Both the position numbers and the translations under genes were made by a program. The notes under the pieces are model-generated. The model made no database searches, was not told where the DNA came from, and saw nothing but the letters and a program-made list of their open reading frames with translations. Positions 26,685 to 35,536 of a DNA stretch of 64,000 nt are shown in pieces (position 1 is the first letter of the stretch; every line of letters starts with the position of its first letter). Source of the DNA: DATKPE01 sp033854175 (GTDB taxonomy: Bacteria; Bacteroidota; Ignavibacteria; UBA10030; SZUA-254); assembly GCA_033854175.1 (NCBI GenBank), contig JAWOKN010000011.1:1-64000 (forward strand). Direction: 5' to 3'.

Positions 26685-27347
26685 TCAGGACTCGTTCGTA
26701 TAGTGGAGGTTCAAGATCTCGATATCCCGGTCAATCGTAATGACGGCATAATTCCCGTGGGCAGCTATCCCGCAATTGACGATCTGGCTTTCTTCTATCC
26801 GGTCGATACCGCGAGCTTCATGAATATGTCCGCAAACGACCACCTCCGGTTGAAAATCCTCGATAAACTCCCGCACAGCCATACTTCCCACGTGGATACC
26901 TGTGTGAATGATGTCAAGTTTGGTACCGTAGGGTGGTGCGTGCGGGACAAACACCTTTGTCGGTGCATTGCTGACCATCCCGAACCCCTTCCGGATTCGT
27001 CGGGATAATTCCTCCTCGGAGATCTCGTAGGGTGTATGGAGCCTCGAGAAGGGGGCAGCCGAAACGCCGAAAAAGCCGACATCACCGATACTGACTCCGC
27101 AGGCATTCAATGAAACCCCGCGTTGCTCGAAAAGATGGTCATGCTGCGGCAGATCCATATTCCCCGCCACACACAAAAGCCGGCCGGCGGCCGGTCGAAA
27201 GAGATCAAGTGCATCTTCGGCCTCCTTCACCGTTCCGATGGTCGTAAGGTCGCCGCCAATGATGACGACATCGGCCGACTCCTTCCGGATGATAGCGGCA
27301 GCGGTTGTATACGACCCATGGATGTCCGTCAATGCGAGAATCTTCAT
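26685..27347 (-). CDS. Calcineurin-like metallophosphoesterase
   Basis: A 220-residue enzyme with the metallophosphoesterase motif series: DIHG at residues 8-11, GGD near 33, GNMD near 64, a histidine in PHAPPYGTKLD near 140 and GHIHE near 176. These ligate two metal ions that activate water for phosphate-ester hydrolysis. Size and motif spacing suggest a YfcE-like or related stand-alone phosphodiesterase; the substrate is unknown. The frame runs upstream to 27416, but MKILALTDIHG at 27347 puts the first motif at its usual distance from the N-terminus. Confidence 0.9.
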   Translation of the reverse strand: MKILALTDIHGSYTTAAAIIRKESADVVIIGGDLTTIGTVKEAEDALDLFRPAAGRLLCVAGNMDLPQHDHLFEQRGVSLNACGVSIGDVGFFGVSAAPFSRLHTPYEISEEELSRRIRKGFGMVSNAPTKVFVPHAPPYGTKLDIIHTGIHVGSMAVREFIEDFQPEVVVCGHIHEARGIDRIEESQIVNCGIAAHGNYAVITIDRDIEILNLHYTNES

Positions 27348-27433
27348 ACACGCGTTGTGATTTTCAATGAAAACAGGTACTTTCCCGAATGAAAGAAAAT
27401 ATCCTGAGATGTTCAACTACATCCATGTAACAC

Positions 27434-27850
27434 ATGATGAACTATTACACGCTGACCCGGGCAACGAAGGGATTCAGTGACGTCCATGATCTCACAGACG
27501 ACATTGAGGATTGCATCGGCAAATCGGGGATCTCCGACGGGCTTATGACTGTTTGTGTTCAGGGATCAACGGCCGGTATAACGACAATAGAATTTGAACC
27601 GGGGGTAATTGAAGATTTACGTCAGGCTATTGAGCGAATCGCTCCACAGAACATCCATTACAACCACAATGCGCGATGGGGGGACGGGAACGGATTTTCG
27701 CATGTTCGGGCGGCTCTGCTCGGTTCGGCGCTGTCGATTCCATTCAAAAACAAACGCCTGATGGTTGGAACATGGCAGCAGATCATCCTGGTGGATTTTG
27801 ACAACCGGCCCCGCCGGAGAGAAATTACGGTCCAGATTCTGGGAGAGTAA
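27434..27850 (+). CDS. YjbQ family protein (UPF0047)
   Basis: A 138-residue protein of the YjbQ/UPF0047 family, with the hallmark segment HNARWGDGNGFSHVRAALLG (about residues 76-95) whose His residues probably bind a metal, and the GSTAGITTIEFEP loop near residue 45. Some members have weak thiamine-phosphate synthase activity, but the true role is unsettled. It is divergent from the phosphoesterase gene, with start codons 86 bases apart, so they may share a control region. Confidence 0.93.
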   Translation: MMNYYTLTRATKGFSDVHDLTDDIEDCIGKSGISDGLMTVCVQGSTAGITTIEFEPGVIEDLRQAIERIAPQNIHYNHNARWGDGNGFSHVRAALLGSALSIPFKNKRLMVGTWQQIILVDFDNRPRRREITVQILGE

Positions 27851-27897
27851 AGGAGAGGATTGCGGGAGAACTTCGGGGACGCAAGGAGAGCACCGGA

Positions 27898-28719
27898 TCA
27901 ATACAATGCGTTATTAAAATCGCGGCGGTATTCGAGGGTAAGGGGGTGATCGTCGCCCAGGTACCGGAAGATCGCGATGCAGGCCTTCCGTGATCCGTCA
28001 TCATCGAAATACCGGTCATTGCGGATTACGGCTATAAATCCGGTGAGAGCTTCACGGAAATCCTGGTGCAGGGCGGCGTCGATGGCATGAAGGTACTGTG
28101 GCCTGGCCGGTCCATCGTGGATGTGATCTGCGTGATCTTTCACCTCATACATATGCACAAAGGTCCCTATCATCTCGCGCTGATAACTCCATTTGGGGTC
28201 ATCCACGCTTTTAACTAACCTGGAAGCATACTGGTAATCCGTAAAAAGGACTATTCGTGCAAGGAGCAATGCCGCCTCGGCATTATCCGGATCCTCCTGG
28301 ATGAGACCTGCCAGAAGCGAGTTCGCGTCGGCCTCCCGCCCTTCGCTGATAAGCAATTTCGCGGCTTCCAGCTGATTTTTATTCTTTGCGGGGAGGTGTT
28401 GTTTCAACCATTGAGCGACTGCATACTCGGGCAGGGCGCCGATAAATTCGCCGATAATTTTACCTTCAAAGAACATTTTAACATTCGGAATGCTCTGAAT
28501 ACCATAGCGGACAGCTTCTTCGGTGAATTTATCGGTGTCGACCTTGGCGAGTATCCAGCGATCCTCTTGCTGGTCCGCGAGGCGTTCAAGGACAGGTCCG
28601 AGGATTCGGCAAGGTCCGCACCACTCAGCCCAGAAATCAACGACGACCGGCAGAGTAGAACTCCGTTCAAGAACATCCCGCTGGAAATCCTGGACCTCGC
28701 GATTTCGGGAATCTGTCAT
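27898..28719 (-). CDS. Thioredoxin-domain protein with TPR tail (CnoX/YbbN-like)
   Basis: A 273-residue cytosolic protein. The N-terminal thioredoxin domain has the active site WCGPC near residue 34 and the cis-proline region GIQSIPNVKMF. The C-terminal 150 residues are helical with TPR-like pairs (LISEGREADANSLLAGLIQE). This matches CnoX/YbbN, a redox co-chaperone that hands substrates to GroEL and DnaK. Unlike E. coli CnoX, which lost the second cysteine, this one keeps both. Its ATG overlaps the stop of the SdpI-like gene by four bases. Confidence 0.9.
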   Translation of the reverse strand: MTDSRNREVQDFQRDVLERSSTLPVVVDFWAEWCGPCRILGPVLERLADQQEDRWILAKVDTDKFTEEAVRYGIQSIPNVKMFFEGKIIGEFIGALPEYAVAQWLKQHLPAKNKNQLEAAKLLISEGREADANSLLAGLIQEDPDNAEAALLLARIVLFTDYQYASRLVKSVDDPKWSYQREMIGTFVHMYEVKDHADHIHDGPARPQYLHAIDAALHQDFREALTGFIAVIRNDRYFDDDGSRKACIAIFRYLGDDHPLTLEYRRDFNNALY

Positions 28720-29378
28720 GGATGAACCGTGCCCCGTTGTTCCCGTTCATACTCGATATAGGAATAGACAACGACAAACAACGTCACACCGCCCGCGGGT
28801 ACAATTAGGAACCAGAGCATATAGTCGGGGAAAACGATCCCCAGCGCGACGACGACTGCGGCAATCCGGAATAATTTCGATGCCCATTTATGCGTCTTAT
28901 CCCAGACGCTATCGCTGTTGAGGGTCCACGGTGTCCGGATACCGATAAAATAATTTCTTTTCGCCTTATCGCACAAGGAACCCAGTGCATACAGAATGAC
29001 CGCGAACCCGATGATGACAATGCTTTTCATGCCGACATGTATACCGGCGTTCCAAAGAAGCGTATCAAGATAGAGTGCGGTCATAATCAGGAAGAAGATG
29101 AGCACAAACCGTTCAAACGAAATCCTGAACTGGCGTATATTTTCCCGTAATGGATCTATCCGAGGAATGGCGAAAAACACAAGTGTCAGGACAAACATCA
29201 CAATCGGGAAGAAAAATACCCCCATAAACTTTGATGAAAGTCCGTTTGGTCTTCCACTCGAATCCCAATGAGACACCATTTGTTCGGGCATAGCCGGATA
29301 GATCACAAGGCCGACGACAAACAGCATGACCATCATGACGACAAGGATAATTTCGATCGCGCTTGGTTTTACAATCAT
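28716..29378 (-). CDS. SdpI/DUF1648-type membrane protein
   Basis: A 220-residue protein with about six membrane spans. An N-terminal DUF1648-like part has MPEQMVSHWDSSGRPNGL, and a C-terminal SdpI-like part has YFIGIRTPWTLNSDSVWDKTHK. Bacillus SdpI is an immunity protein and signal receptor for the SdpC toxin; most homologues in other bacteria have no known role. No sdpC-like gene is adjacent. It is translationally coupled to the thioredoxin-TPR gene. Confidence 0.88.
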   Translation of the reverse strand: MIVKPSAIEIILVVMMVMLFVVGLVIYPAMPEQMVSHWDSSGRPNGLSSKFMGVFFFPIVMFVLTLVFFAIPRIDPLRENIRQFRISFERFVLIFFLIMTALYLDTLLWNAGIHVGMKSIVIIGFAVILYALGSLCDKAKRNYFIGIRTPWTLNSDSVWDKTHKWASKLFRIAAVVVALGIVFPDYMLWFLIVPAGGVTLFVVVYSYIEYEREQRGTVHP

Positions 29379-29534
29379 GTTACAACCTCCAGATCGACAG
29401 CATGTTCTGCGGGAGACCGGATAGCAAAGTCAATTTCCCCTGAAAAAGGCAGATCCGGACCCTTAAAAATATCGAAAATTTGATCTGCATTTCCAAAATT
29501 GGGTCGACAGGTACGGCTCAACCAGAGCTTCCCG

Positions 29535-29568
29535 GGATACTCTCACCACCCCTGGGGGGGGAGTATCC
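29535..29568. repeat. G-rich hairpin upstream of the M1 peptidase gene
   Basis: GGATACTC (29535-29542) and GAGTATCC (29561-29568) form an 8-bp stem around a C-rich and G-rich core with eight consecutive G (29554-29561). It lies just upstream of the probable promoter of the peptidase gene and within the 271-base divergent region 29379-29649, which holds no gene. It could be a terminator or a structured regulatory site. Confidence 0.5.
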
Positions 29569-29581
29569 ACGTTGATGTTTC

Positions 29582-29610
29582 TTGATTTCGTGTTTTTGTA
29601 TGCGTACAAT
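29582..29610 (+). promoter_or_regulatory. Probable sigma-70 promoter of the M1 peptidase operon
   Basis: TTGATT (29582-29587), a 17-base spacer and TACAAT (29605-29610). Transcription would start near 29617, giving a leader of about 33 bases that contains the AAAGGA ribosome site. Confidence 0.6.
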
Positions 29611-29649
29611 TCATCAACCCCCATTATCAATCCGACTGAAAGGATCATC

Positions 29650-32121
29650 ATGAGGCTTTATTACGTTCTTGCACTATCCGTGCTTGTCGCTATTCCGCTG
29701 GGCGGGCAAACAATTTTCACCCTCCACGAGCAGGGTGAAGCGCCGAGCCGGACGTACCACGTCCTCCATTATAACATCTCGGTAGCGATTGATGAAAAAG
29801 AAAAATCGGTGCGTGGAACCGTCACCACGACCCTCACCCCCTTTGTGAACGATTTCCGGTCGGTGGTCTTCGACGCGGAGGCCATGACCATTGAGCGTTG
29901 TTACACGGGCAACAAAGAATATCATTTCGAAACGGACACATCATCTCTCACCATCCAACTTGACAAGGCATACACCCCGCGTGACACGCTGAGGATTTCC
30001 ATCCAGTATTTCTGCACACCGAAGCGCGGGATGATGTTCACCGGTCCGGACTCCGCCTATCCGAACCGCCACTGGCAATTCTGGTCGCAGGGGGAAGACA
30101 TGGACAACCATTTCTGGTTCCCCTGTCATGACTTCCCCAATGAAAAAGCCACATCGGATGTGACGGCGACGGTAGACGAGCGATACGCTGTTCTCTCAAA
30201 CGGAAAACTCATCGGGGTGACAAAGAATACAAAGGAAAAAACAGCCACCTATCACTGGAAAGAAACAAAGCCTCACGCCTCATACCTGATCATGGTTGCG
30301 GGTGGAGAATACACGATTCTCCGTGACAAAGCCGGAAAGCTCCCGCTCGAATATTACGTATATCCCGAGGATACACTCAACGCCCGGATAGCGTTTAAAG
30401 AGACGCCGGCCATGATCCAATTCTTCAACAGGAAGATCGGATTCTCCTACCCATGGGAAAAATACGCACAGATCATTCTCCAGGATCATTTCGGCGGAAT
30501 GGAAAACACCAGCGCGACCACACTCACCGACCTCGGGACGGTCTACGATGCCCGTGCCCGTATTGACGATTCCCCGACCAGTCTCCTCGCCCACGAGCTC
30601 GCGCATCAATGGTGGGGTGATGTTGTTACCTGCAAGGACTGGCGGCACATCTGGCTGAACGAAAGCTTCGCCAGTTATTTCGATCCGCTCTACTTTGAAT
30701 ACTCAAAAGGTGAGGACGAATTTGCCTACACAATGTTCAACAACCAGCAGGCCGGGATCAGGGTGGACACCGCCCGTGGGCGGAAGCCCATCGTGAGTGT
30801 AGGGTCATACGGAGAAAATGTTTATCCCCGCGGTTCCGCGGTGCTGCACATGTTGCGGTTCGTACTCGGGGATACATTATTCTGGAAATCGATGAACCAC
30901 TACATCACCAAATACCAGTTTCAGCCCGTGGAGACGAATGATTTGAAAAACGCTATCGAGGAAGCCACGGGGCAGAACCTGTACTGGTTTTTTGACGAAT
31001 GGGTCTATAAAGCGGGCCATCCGGTATTCGACATTTCATACGACTGGAGTGATTCAGCAAAATCAATTGCGCTTTCTGTGCGGCAGACCCAGACGATTGA
31101 CAGTCTGACACCAGTCTTCAAGATGCCTGTGGATGTGGAAATAACCACGCTGAACCGGACGGCGACCTACCGTATCAATATTCTCTCGAAGGACAGCGTC
31201 TACACGCTGCCCGCTGATGCCCTGCCGTTGCTCGTCGTCTTCGACAAGGGCAACTGGATCCTGAAAGAAGTCCATTTTCGGAAATCAAAAGACGAATGGA
31301 TCTATCAGGCAGAACGTGCGCTATCCATGATATCGCGTCTCAAGGCCGTCCAGGCAATCGGAAATCTGCCGGACAATTCAACATATCTGCCGGTGATAGT
31401 TGGTGTCATGACTCACGATCCATTCTGGGCGGTACGGAGGGAGGCGATACTCCAGTCGGAAAAACTCAAACCAGCGACTGATTCGCTGAAGGACCTTCTC
31501 GGTAAGGCACTCAAGGCAGCCGCCGAGGACAAAAAATCTGCCGTGCGTTCCGCAGCCATTGGGAGGTTGGGAACTCTCGGTGGAACGGATATCATAGAAT
31601 TCCTAAAGGCAAAACTGAACGACTCAAGCTATGACGTCATGCAGAGTGCTCTCCATTCGATCGCGAAGGTGGATTCGCTCCACGCTGTATCTTTCCTGAA
31701 GACGTATCTCGGTTATCCGTCATACCGAAGCAAGGTGGCGACCGCCGCACTCAGTGCGATCGCATCAATCGATTCGAACGAAGGGCTCTCGCTCGGGCCG
31801 GGGTATGCCCGTTATGGTGCTCCAATCGAACTGCGGTACACGGCCCTTAGCATCATGAGCAGGTACGGAAAACACCGCCCCGATGTTCTTACATTTATTC
31901 AATCTCTCCTCGGGGACAAGAATAACGGTATTCGATCCTATGCAACGCGGATACTCGGCGACATTGGTGATGAGAAAACCGTTGACCTTCTTCAGCCGAT
32001 TGCGGCCGATAAGAACGATTTCAGCAGAGGCGTTGCCGCAAGCAGCATTGAGAAGATCCGAAAACGATTGGCTGAGAAATCAAAGCCGGACAAATCAACT
32101 CCGGAAAAAGTCAAAAGATAA
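29650..32121 (+). CDS. Secreted M1 family aminopeptidase with HEAT-like tail
   Basis: An 823-residue zinc aminopeptidase. A signal peptide (about residues 1-19, ending LGGQ) is followed by the beta-rich N-domain, the substrate-binding GGMENTSATTL, and the zinc motif HELAHQWWGDV with the third ligand in WLNESFASYF. The last 200 or so residues read as HEAT-like repeats with many alternating helices. It would cleave N-terminal residues from peptides outside the cytoplasm. The ATG at 29650 has AAAGGA before it and puts the signal peptide first; the frame opens earlier at 29572. Confidence 0.95.
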   Translation: MRLYYVLALSVLVAIPLGGQTIFTLHEQGEAPSRTYHVLHYNISVAIDEKEKSVRGTVTTTLTPFVNDFRSVVFDAEAMTIERCYTGNKEYHFETDTSSLTIQLDKAYTPRDTLRISIQYFCTPKRGMMFTGPDSAYPNRHWQFWSQGEDMDNHFWFPCHDFPNEKATSDVTATVDERYAVLSNGKLIGVTKNTKEKTATYHWKETKPHASYLIMVAGGEYTILRDKAGKLPLEYYVYPEDTLNARIAFKETPAMIQFFNRKIGFSYPWEKYAQIILQDHFGGMENTSATTLTDLGTVYDARARIDDSPTSLLAHELAHQWWGDVVTCKDWRHIWLNESFASYFDPLYFEYSKGEDEFAYTMFNNQQAGIRVDTARGRKPIVSVGSYGENVYPRGSAVLHMLRFVLGDTLFWKSMNHYITKYQFQPVETNDLKNAIEEATGQNLYWFFDEWVYKAGHPVFDISYDWSDSAKSIALSVRQTQTIDSLTPVFKMPVDVEITTLNRTATYRINILSKDSVYTLPADALPLLVVFDKGNWILKEVHFRKSKDEWIYQAERALSMISRLKAVQAIGNLPDNSTYLPVIVGVMTHDPFWAVRREAILQSEKLKPATDSLKDLLGKALKAAAEDKKSAVRSAAIGRLGTLGGTDIIEFLKAKLNDSSYDVMQSALHSIAKVDSLHAVSFLKTYLGYPSYRSKVATAALSAIASIDSNEGLSLGPGYARYGAPIELRYTALSIMSRYGKHRPDVLTFIQSLLGDKNNGIRSYATRILGDIGDEKTVDLLQPIAADKNDFSRGVAASSIEKIRKRLAEKSKPDKSTPEKVKR

Positions 32122-32142
32122 TATTCGAAAGGAATACAGAAC

Positions 32143-32787
32143 ATGAACATCGGGATTCTTGGGACGGGGAGTGTCGGTTGTGTGCTGGCAGGAGGATTTG
32201 CTGATATTGGGGACAAGGTGAAACTCGGAACGAGAGACCCCGGGAGCGACAAGGCGCGGGATACACAGAAGAAGGTCGGTACAAATGCATCGGTGACGAC
32301 ATTTGCCGATGCAGCAGCCTTCGGAGAAATTGTTGTCATCGCGACGCAGTGGGCAGGAACAGAGAACGCCCTCAACCTCGCTGGACATGAACGTTTTAAC
32401 GGAAAGGTGGTCATTGACGCCACCAATCCCCTCGACACATCACACGGCATGCCTCCGGTGCTGACGCACGGGCACACCGATTCAGGCGGTGAGCAGGTAC
32501 AGCGATGGCTCCACGGAGCGAAAGTGGTCAAGGCGTTTAATATTGTCGGAAATGCGCATATGATCAATCCAAAATTCCCCGGAGGGCCGCCTGACATGTT
32601 CATCTGCGGAAACGATGCGGGGGCAAAGAAGGTTGTCACAGACATCCTAAAAAAATTCGGATGGCCGGTGATTGACATCGGCGGGATTGAGGGGGCTCGT
32701 TTGCTCGAACCGCTTTGTATACTCTGGGTAGTATATGGAATGAAAACAAACAGCTGGAACCATGCCTTCAAACTCCTCAGAAAATGA
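32143..32787 (+). CDS. F420/NADP-dependent oxidoreductase-like protein
   Basis: A 214-residue Rossmann protein: NIGILGTGSVGCVLAGGFAD binds the dinucleotide, IDATNPLD and VKAFNIVGNAHM are typical of the NADP oxidoreductase coenzyme F420-dependent family (Npd/ProC-like N-domain). Members reduce F420 or other small acceptors with NADPH; many bacterial ones lack F420 and their acceptor is unknown. AAAGGAA precedes the ATG by nine bases. It follows the M1 peptidase by 21 bases. Confidence 0.9.
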   Translation: MNIGILGTGSVGCVLAGGFADIGDKVKLGTRDPGSDKARDTQKKVGTNASVTTFADAAAFGEIVVIATQWAGTENALNLAGHERFNGKVVIDATNPLDTSHGMPPVLTHGHTDSGGEQVQRWLHGAKVVKAFNIVGNAHMINPKFPGGPPDMFICGNDAGAKKVVTDILKKFGWPVIDIGGIEGARLLEPLCILWVVYGMKTNSWNHAFKLLRK

Positions 32788-32809
32788 TCTGACTTAACCT
32801 TATATCATC

Positions 32810-33370
32810 ATGAAATCCCGCTGCCCCTGGGCAGACACAGATCCGATTCTGGAAACCTATCACGATAATGAATGGGGAAGACCCGAACATGACGACAAAA
32901 AATTATTCGAGCTCCTCATCCTCGAAGGTGCACAAGCTGGCCTGAGCTGGCTGACCGTCCTCAGAAAACGGGCACACTATCAAGCGGTTCTGGACGGTTT
33001 TGATCCGGAAATCATTGCCCGGTATGACAAACGAAAAGTCCGGACCCTGCTTCAGGACGAAGGCCTCATCAGGAATCGTTTAAAAATCGAAGGGACAATC
33101 AGCAACGCAAAAGCCTTTCTGAAGATTCAAAACGAGCACGGGAGTTTCGACAAATTCATCTGGAGATATGTTGGCGGACGTCAGCGTGTGAACGGATATG
33201 CATTGCCAAAATCGATCCCCCCTTTTTCGCCTGAATCCAAAACAATGAGCAAGGATTTGAAAAAATCGGGATTCGCATTTGTCGGACCGACGATATGCTA
33301 TGCATTCATGCAGGCTGCAGGATTGGTGAATGATCACATCACCCGGTGTTTTCTGTATCCCAAAAAGTGA
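32810..33370 (+). CDS. tag: DNA-3-methyladenine glycosylase I
   Basis: It removes 3-methyladenine from alkylated DNA. The 186-residue length is normal. Family motifs are RCPWADTDPILETYHDNEWG at the N-terminus and the zinc site made by Cys5 and His18 there with the HITRC motif near the C-terminus. LEGAQAGLSWLTVLRKR carries the conserved helix with the catalytic Glu. Its stop overlaps the likely GTG start of the next gene (GTGA). Confidence 0.97.
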   Translation: MKSRCPWADTDPILETYHDNEWGRPEHDDKKLFELLILEGAQAGLSWLTVLRKRAHYQAVLDGFDPEIIARYDKRKVRTLLQDEGLIRNRLKIEGTISNAKAFLKIQNEHGSFDKFIWRYVGGRQRVNGYALPKSIPPFSPESKTMSKDLKKSGFAFVGPTICYAFMQAAGLVNDHITRCFLYPKK

Positions 33371-34104
33371 CAGCTTCATCTCCAACCGTAAAACAACAAG
33401 GGACTGATACATACTTGGAATCATCGAGTACGCCGCGTGTAAAAATCTGCTGTATCGCAACACCTGAAGAGGCCCGTATGGCCATCCGTTACGGTGCGGC
33501 TGCAATCGGACTTGTTTCACAGATGCCCAGCGGACCCGGTCCGATCCCCGAACACCGCATCCATGACATCGCAGTTTCCCTTCCATCGCACATCGAATCG
33601 TTCCTGCTCACAAGCCTCACAGATACAGCAGCCATCATTGCCCAACACCGGCGCTGTCTGACGACCACGATCCAGATGTGCGATTACCAGGAGGCCGGCT
33701 GTTACCCGGAGCTCAGAAAACACCTTCCGGGTGTTGCTCTTGTGCAGGTCATTCACATTACTGGAGACACGGCAATTCGTGAAGCACGTATTGCAGCAGA
33801 GTATGTGGATGCACTTCTGCTCGATTCGGGCAATAGGAATTTACCGGTACGGGAACTCGGCGGTACCGGCCGAGTTCACGACTGGTCAATCAGCAACGAG
33901 ATACGAGCAACGATCAGGATTCCGGTCTATCTCGCCGGCGGATTGAACCATGGAAATGTGGCAAGAGCGATTCTCGAGGTGTCACCGTTCGGGGTTGACG
34001 TCTGCAGCGGTGTAAGAACGATGGGACATCTTGACGAAGAGAAGGTCTCAAAATTCTTCGAAGCGGTCCGCAATGCCCGATCGCAGCAGGATCAGCTCCA
34101 CTAA
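33367..34104 (+). CDS. TrpF-like phosphoribosylanthranilate isomerase family protein
   Basis: A TIM-barrel protein of about 245 residues related to TrpF. VKICCIATPEEA carries the catalytic-type Cys, DALLLDSGN the Asp, PVYLAGGLNHGNV and GVDVCSGVRTMGHLDEEKV the phosphate-binding ends. The usual KICGIT reads KICCIA here. No other tryptophan gene is near, so it might serve another isomerisation. I start it at the GTG at 33367, which overlaps the tag stop by four bases; an earlier in-frame GTG lies at 33346. It is probably the last gene of the peptidase operon. Confidence 0.8.
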   Translation: MTASSPTVKQQGTDTYLESSSTPRVKICCIATPEEARMAIRYGAAAIGLVSQMPSGPGPIPEHRIHDIAVSLPSHIESFLLTSLTDTAAIIAQHRRCLTTTIQMCDYQEAGCYPELRKHLPGVALVQVIHITGDTAIREARIAAEYVDALLLDSGNRNLPVRELGGTGRVHDWSISNEIRATIRIPVYLAGGLNHGNVARAILEVSPFGVDVCSGVRTMGHLDEEKVSKFFEAVRNARSQQDQLH

Positions 34105-34226
34105 TCCGCCATGAGGAGGTACATTCCGGTGTGAAGCTATCGCCCTCATTTGCATTTTGCAGCCTGATTTTACATACTACTACATCAAATCCTCGTTTTC
34201 TAGATCATCAAAAGGAGATTTTGTTC

Positions 34227-35366
34227 ATGGTCAGTAAGTTTTGTATTCGTTCTTGTAGTATAATTCTCACACTTTCCCTTCTCTTCATCCTTCCGGTGCT
34301 TACCCTACAAACGGCCCAAGCCCAGACGCCCGGTGCGCCGGACCAGAAAAAAGAAAAAACCGTTGAACAGGTCAAAAAAAACATCAAGGTCCTTACGGGA
34401 ATGCCTGCATCCCAGCTCAACATGGTCATGGATGATTTCGCGACCTCACTCGGTGTTCGATGCCAGCACTGTCATGTTCAGGACAATTCAGGCTGGCAAT
34501 TTGAGAAGGATGACATACCGGCAAAGGGCACCGCGCGGAAAATGATCCAGATGGTGATAGAACTCAACTCGACCAAGTTCGGGGGGCGGAGCGCCATAAC
34601 GTGTTTCACATGTCATCACGGATCAAGGGAGCCGGCAGCAATGATTCCGCTGCCCCCCAGTCCACCGGCTCCCGTGCAGGAAGAAAAAGCATCAGACATG
34701 GCTCTTCCCACCGTTCAGCAGATCCTCACGGCATATGAAACAGCACTTGGAGGAAAGGACGCCGTGGGTAAAATTACATCCCGGGTATCCAAGGGTGTCA
34801 GCGTCGATCTTCAGGGAAAGGAATCACCGATAGAAATTTTGCAGAAGGGTTCGGACAGGATTGTCACCACTGTGACGGCAAGGGAGGGAATGACGTTTGC
34901 ACGCGGATTCAACGGCACCAATGGTTGGATGACTTCGCCCCGTGGATCGCGTGAACTCCCCCCTGACGAAAAAGAGAATTTTCTACGGCAGGCGGCGCTC
35001 TTCCCCAGTGAGAGGATCGAGGAACTCGCATCCAAACTTCATGTCAATAAAAAAGAGAGCATCAATGGTGCAGCCGCCTACTGTCTCTCCGTACCCCTTG
35101 ACGAATACCGCACCGAGAATTATTATCTTGATTCCGCAACCGGCTTATTGCTCAGGGACGCGATCGTTACACAAACGATGATCGGGAACATACCGGAGCA
35201 AACCGATTACTCAGACTACCGTACAACAGACGGCATCAAAGTACCCTTTGTCGTGCGCCATGCAGGTGTTGACCCGAGGGACGTGTCAACCTTCCGGTTT
35301 ACGACGGTCGAGCAGAACGTTACGATCGACGACAACAAATTCGATATGCCAAAGGGGAAAAAATAG
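34227..35366 (+). CDS. Di-haem cytochrome c of the reaction-centre subunit type
   Basis: A 379-residue exported protein. A signal peptide (about residues 1-35, ending TAQAQ) precedes a domain with two CxxCH haem sites, CQHCH and CFTCHH, separated by about 50 residues and preceded by VLTGMPASQLNMVMDDFATSLGV. That block resembles the photosynthetic reaction-centre cytochrome (CytoC_RC) family, which also occurs in many non-phototrophs. After a Pro-rich linker a C-terminal domain of some 200 residues resembles outer-membrane-lipoprotein-sorting or periplasmic beta domains. Likely a periplasmic electron carrier. AAAGGAG stands before the ATG; an upstream in-frame GTG at 34131 is less likely. Confidence 0.88.
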   Translation: MVSKFCIRSCSIILTLSLLFILPVLTLQTAQAQTPGAPDQKKEKTVEQVKKNIKVLTGMPASQLNMVMDDFATSLGVRCQHCHVQDNSGWQFEKDDIPAKGTARKMIQMVIELNSTKFGGRSAITCFTCHHGSREPAAMIPLPPSPPAPVQEEKASDMALPTVQQILTAYETALGGKDAVGKITSRVSKGVSVDLQGKESPIEILQKGSDRIVTTVTAREGMTFARGFNGTNGWMTSPRGSRELPPDEKENFLRQAALFPSERIEELASKLHVNKKESINGAAAYCLSVPLDEYRTENYYLDSATGLLLRDAIVTQTMIGNIPEQTDYSDYRTTDGIKVPFVVRHAGVDPRDVSTFRFTTVEQNVTIDDNKFDMPKGKK

Positions 35367-35384
35367 ACCGTTATCACGAGATAC

Positions 35385-35418
35385 GAAATGCCGTCCCGGA
35401 TGACCGGGGCGGCATTTC
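35385..35418 (+). terminator. Strong hairpin after the cytochrome gene
   Basis: GAAATGCCG-T-CCCGG pairs with CCGGG-G-CGGCATTTC around an ATGA loop, a stem of about 15 bp. A second perfect stem (GTCCTGA / TCAGGAC, loop AGAG, 35426-35443) follows eight bases later. There is no T-run, so termination strength is uncertain, but the tandem stems clearly close the cytochrome transcript. Confidence 0.65.
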
Positions 35419-35480
35419 CATATACGTCCTGAAGAGTCAGGACATCCGCTGGGGGGGAGGAGGGATACCCACGGTTTGTA

Positions 35481-35509
35481 TTGAAACTTGCCGCACAATC
35501 ATGTACATT
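35481..35509 (+). promoter_or_regulatory. Possible promoter of the ABC transporter genes
   Basis: TTGAAA (35481-35486), a 17-base spacer and TACATT (35504-35509), with the ATG at 35537. A run of seven G (35451-35457) lies 23 bases upstream, echoing the G-run before the M1 peptidase promoter. Confidence 0.45.
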
Positions 35510-35536
35510 CAAAGGTACTGATAGACATCCAGAGCG

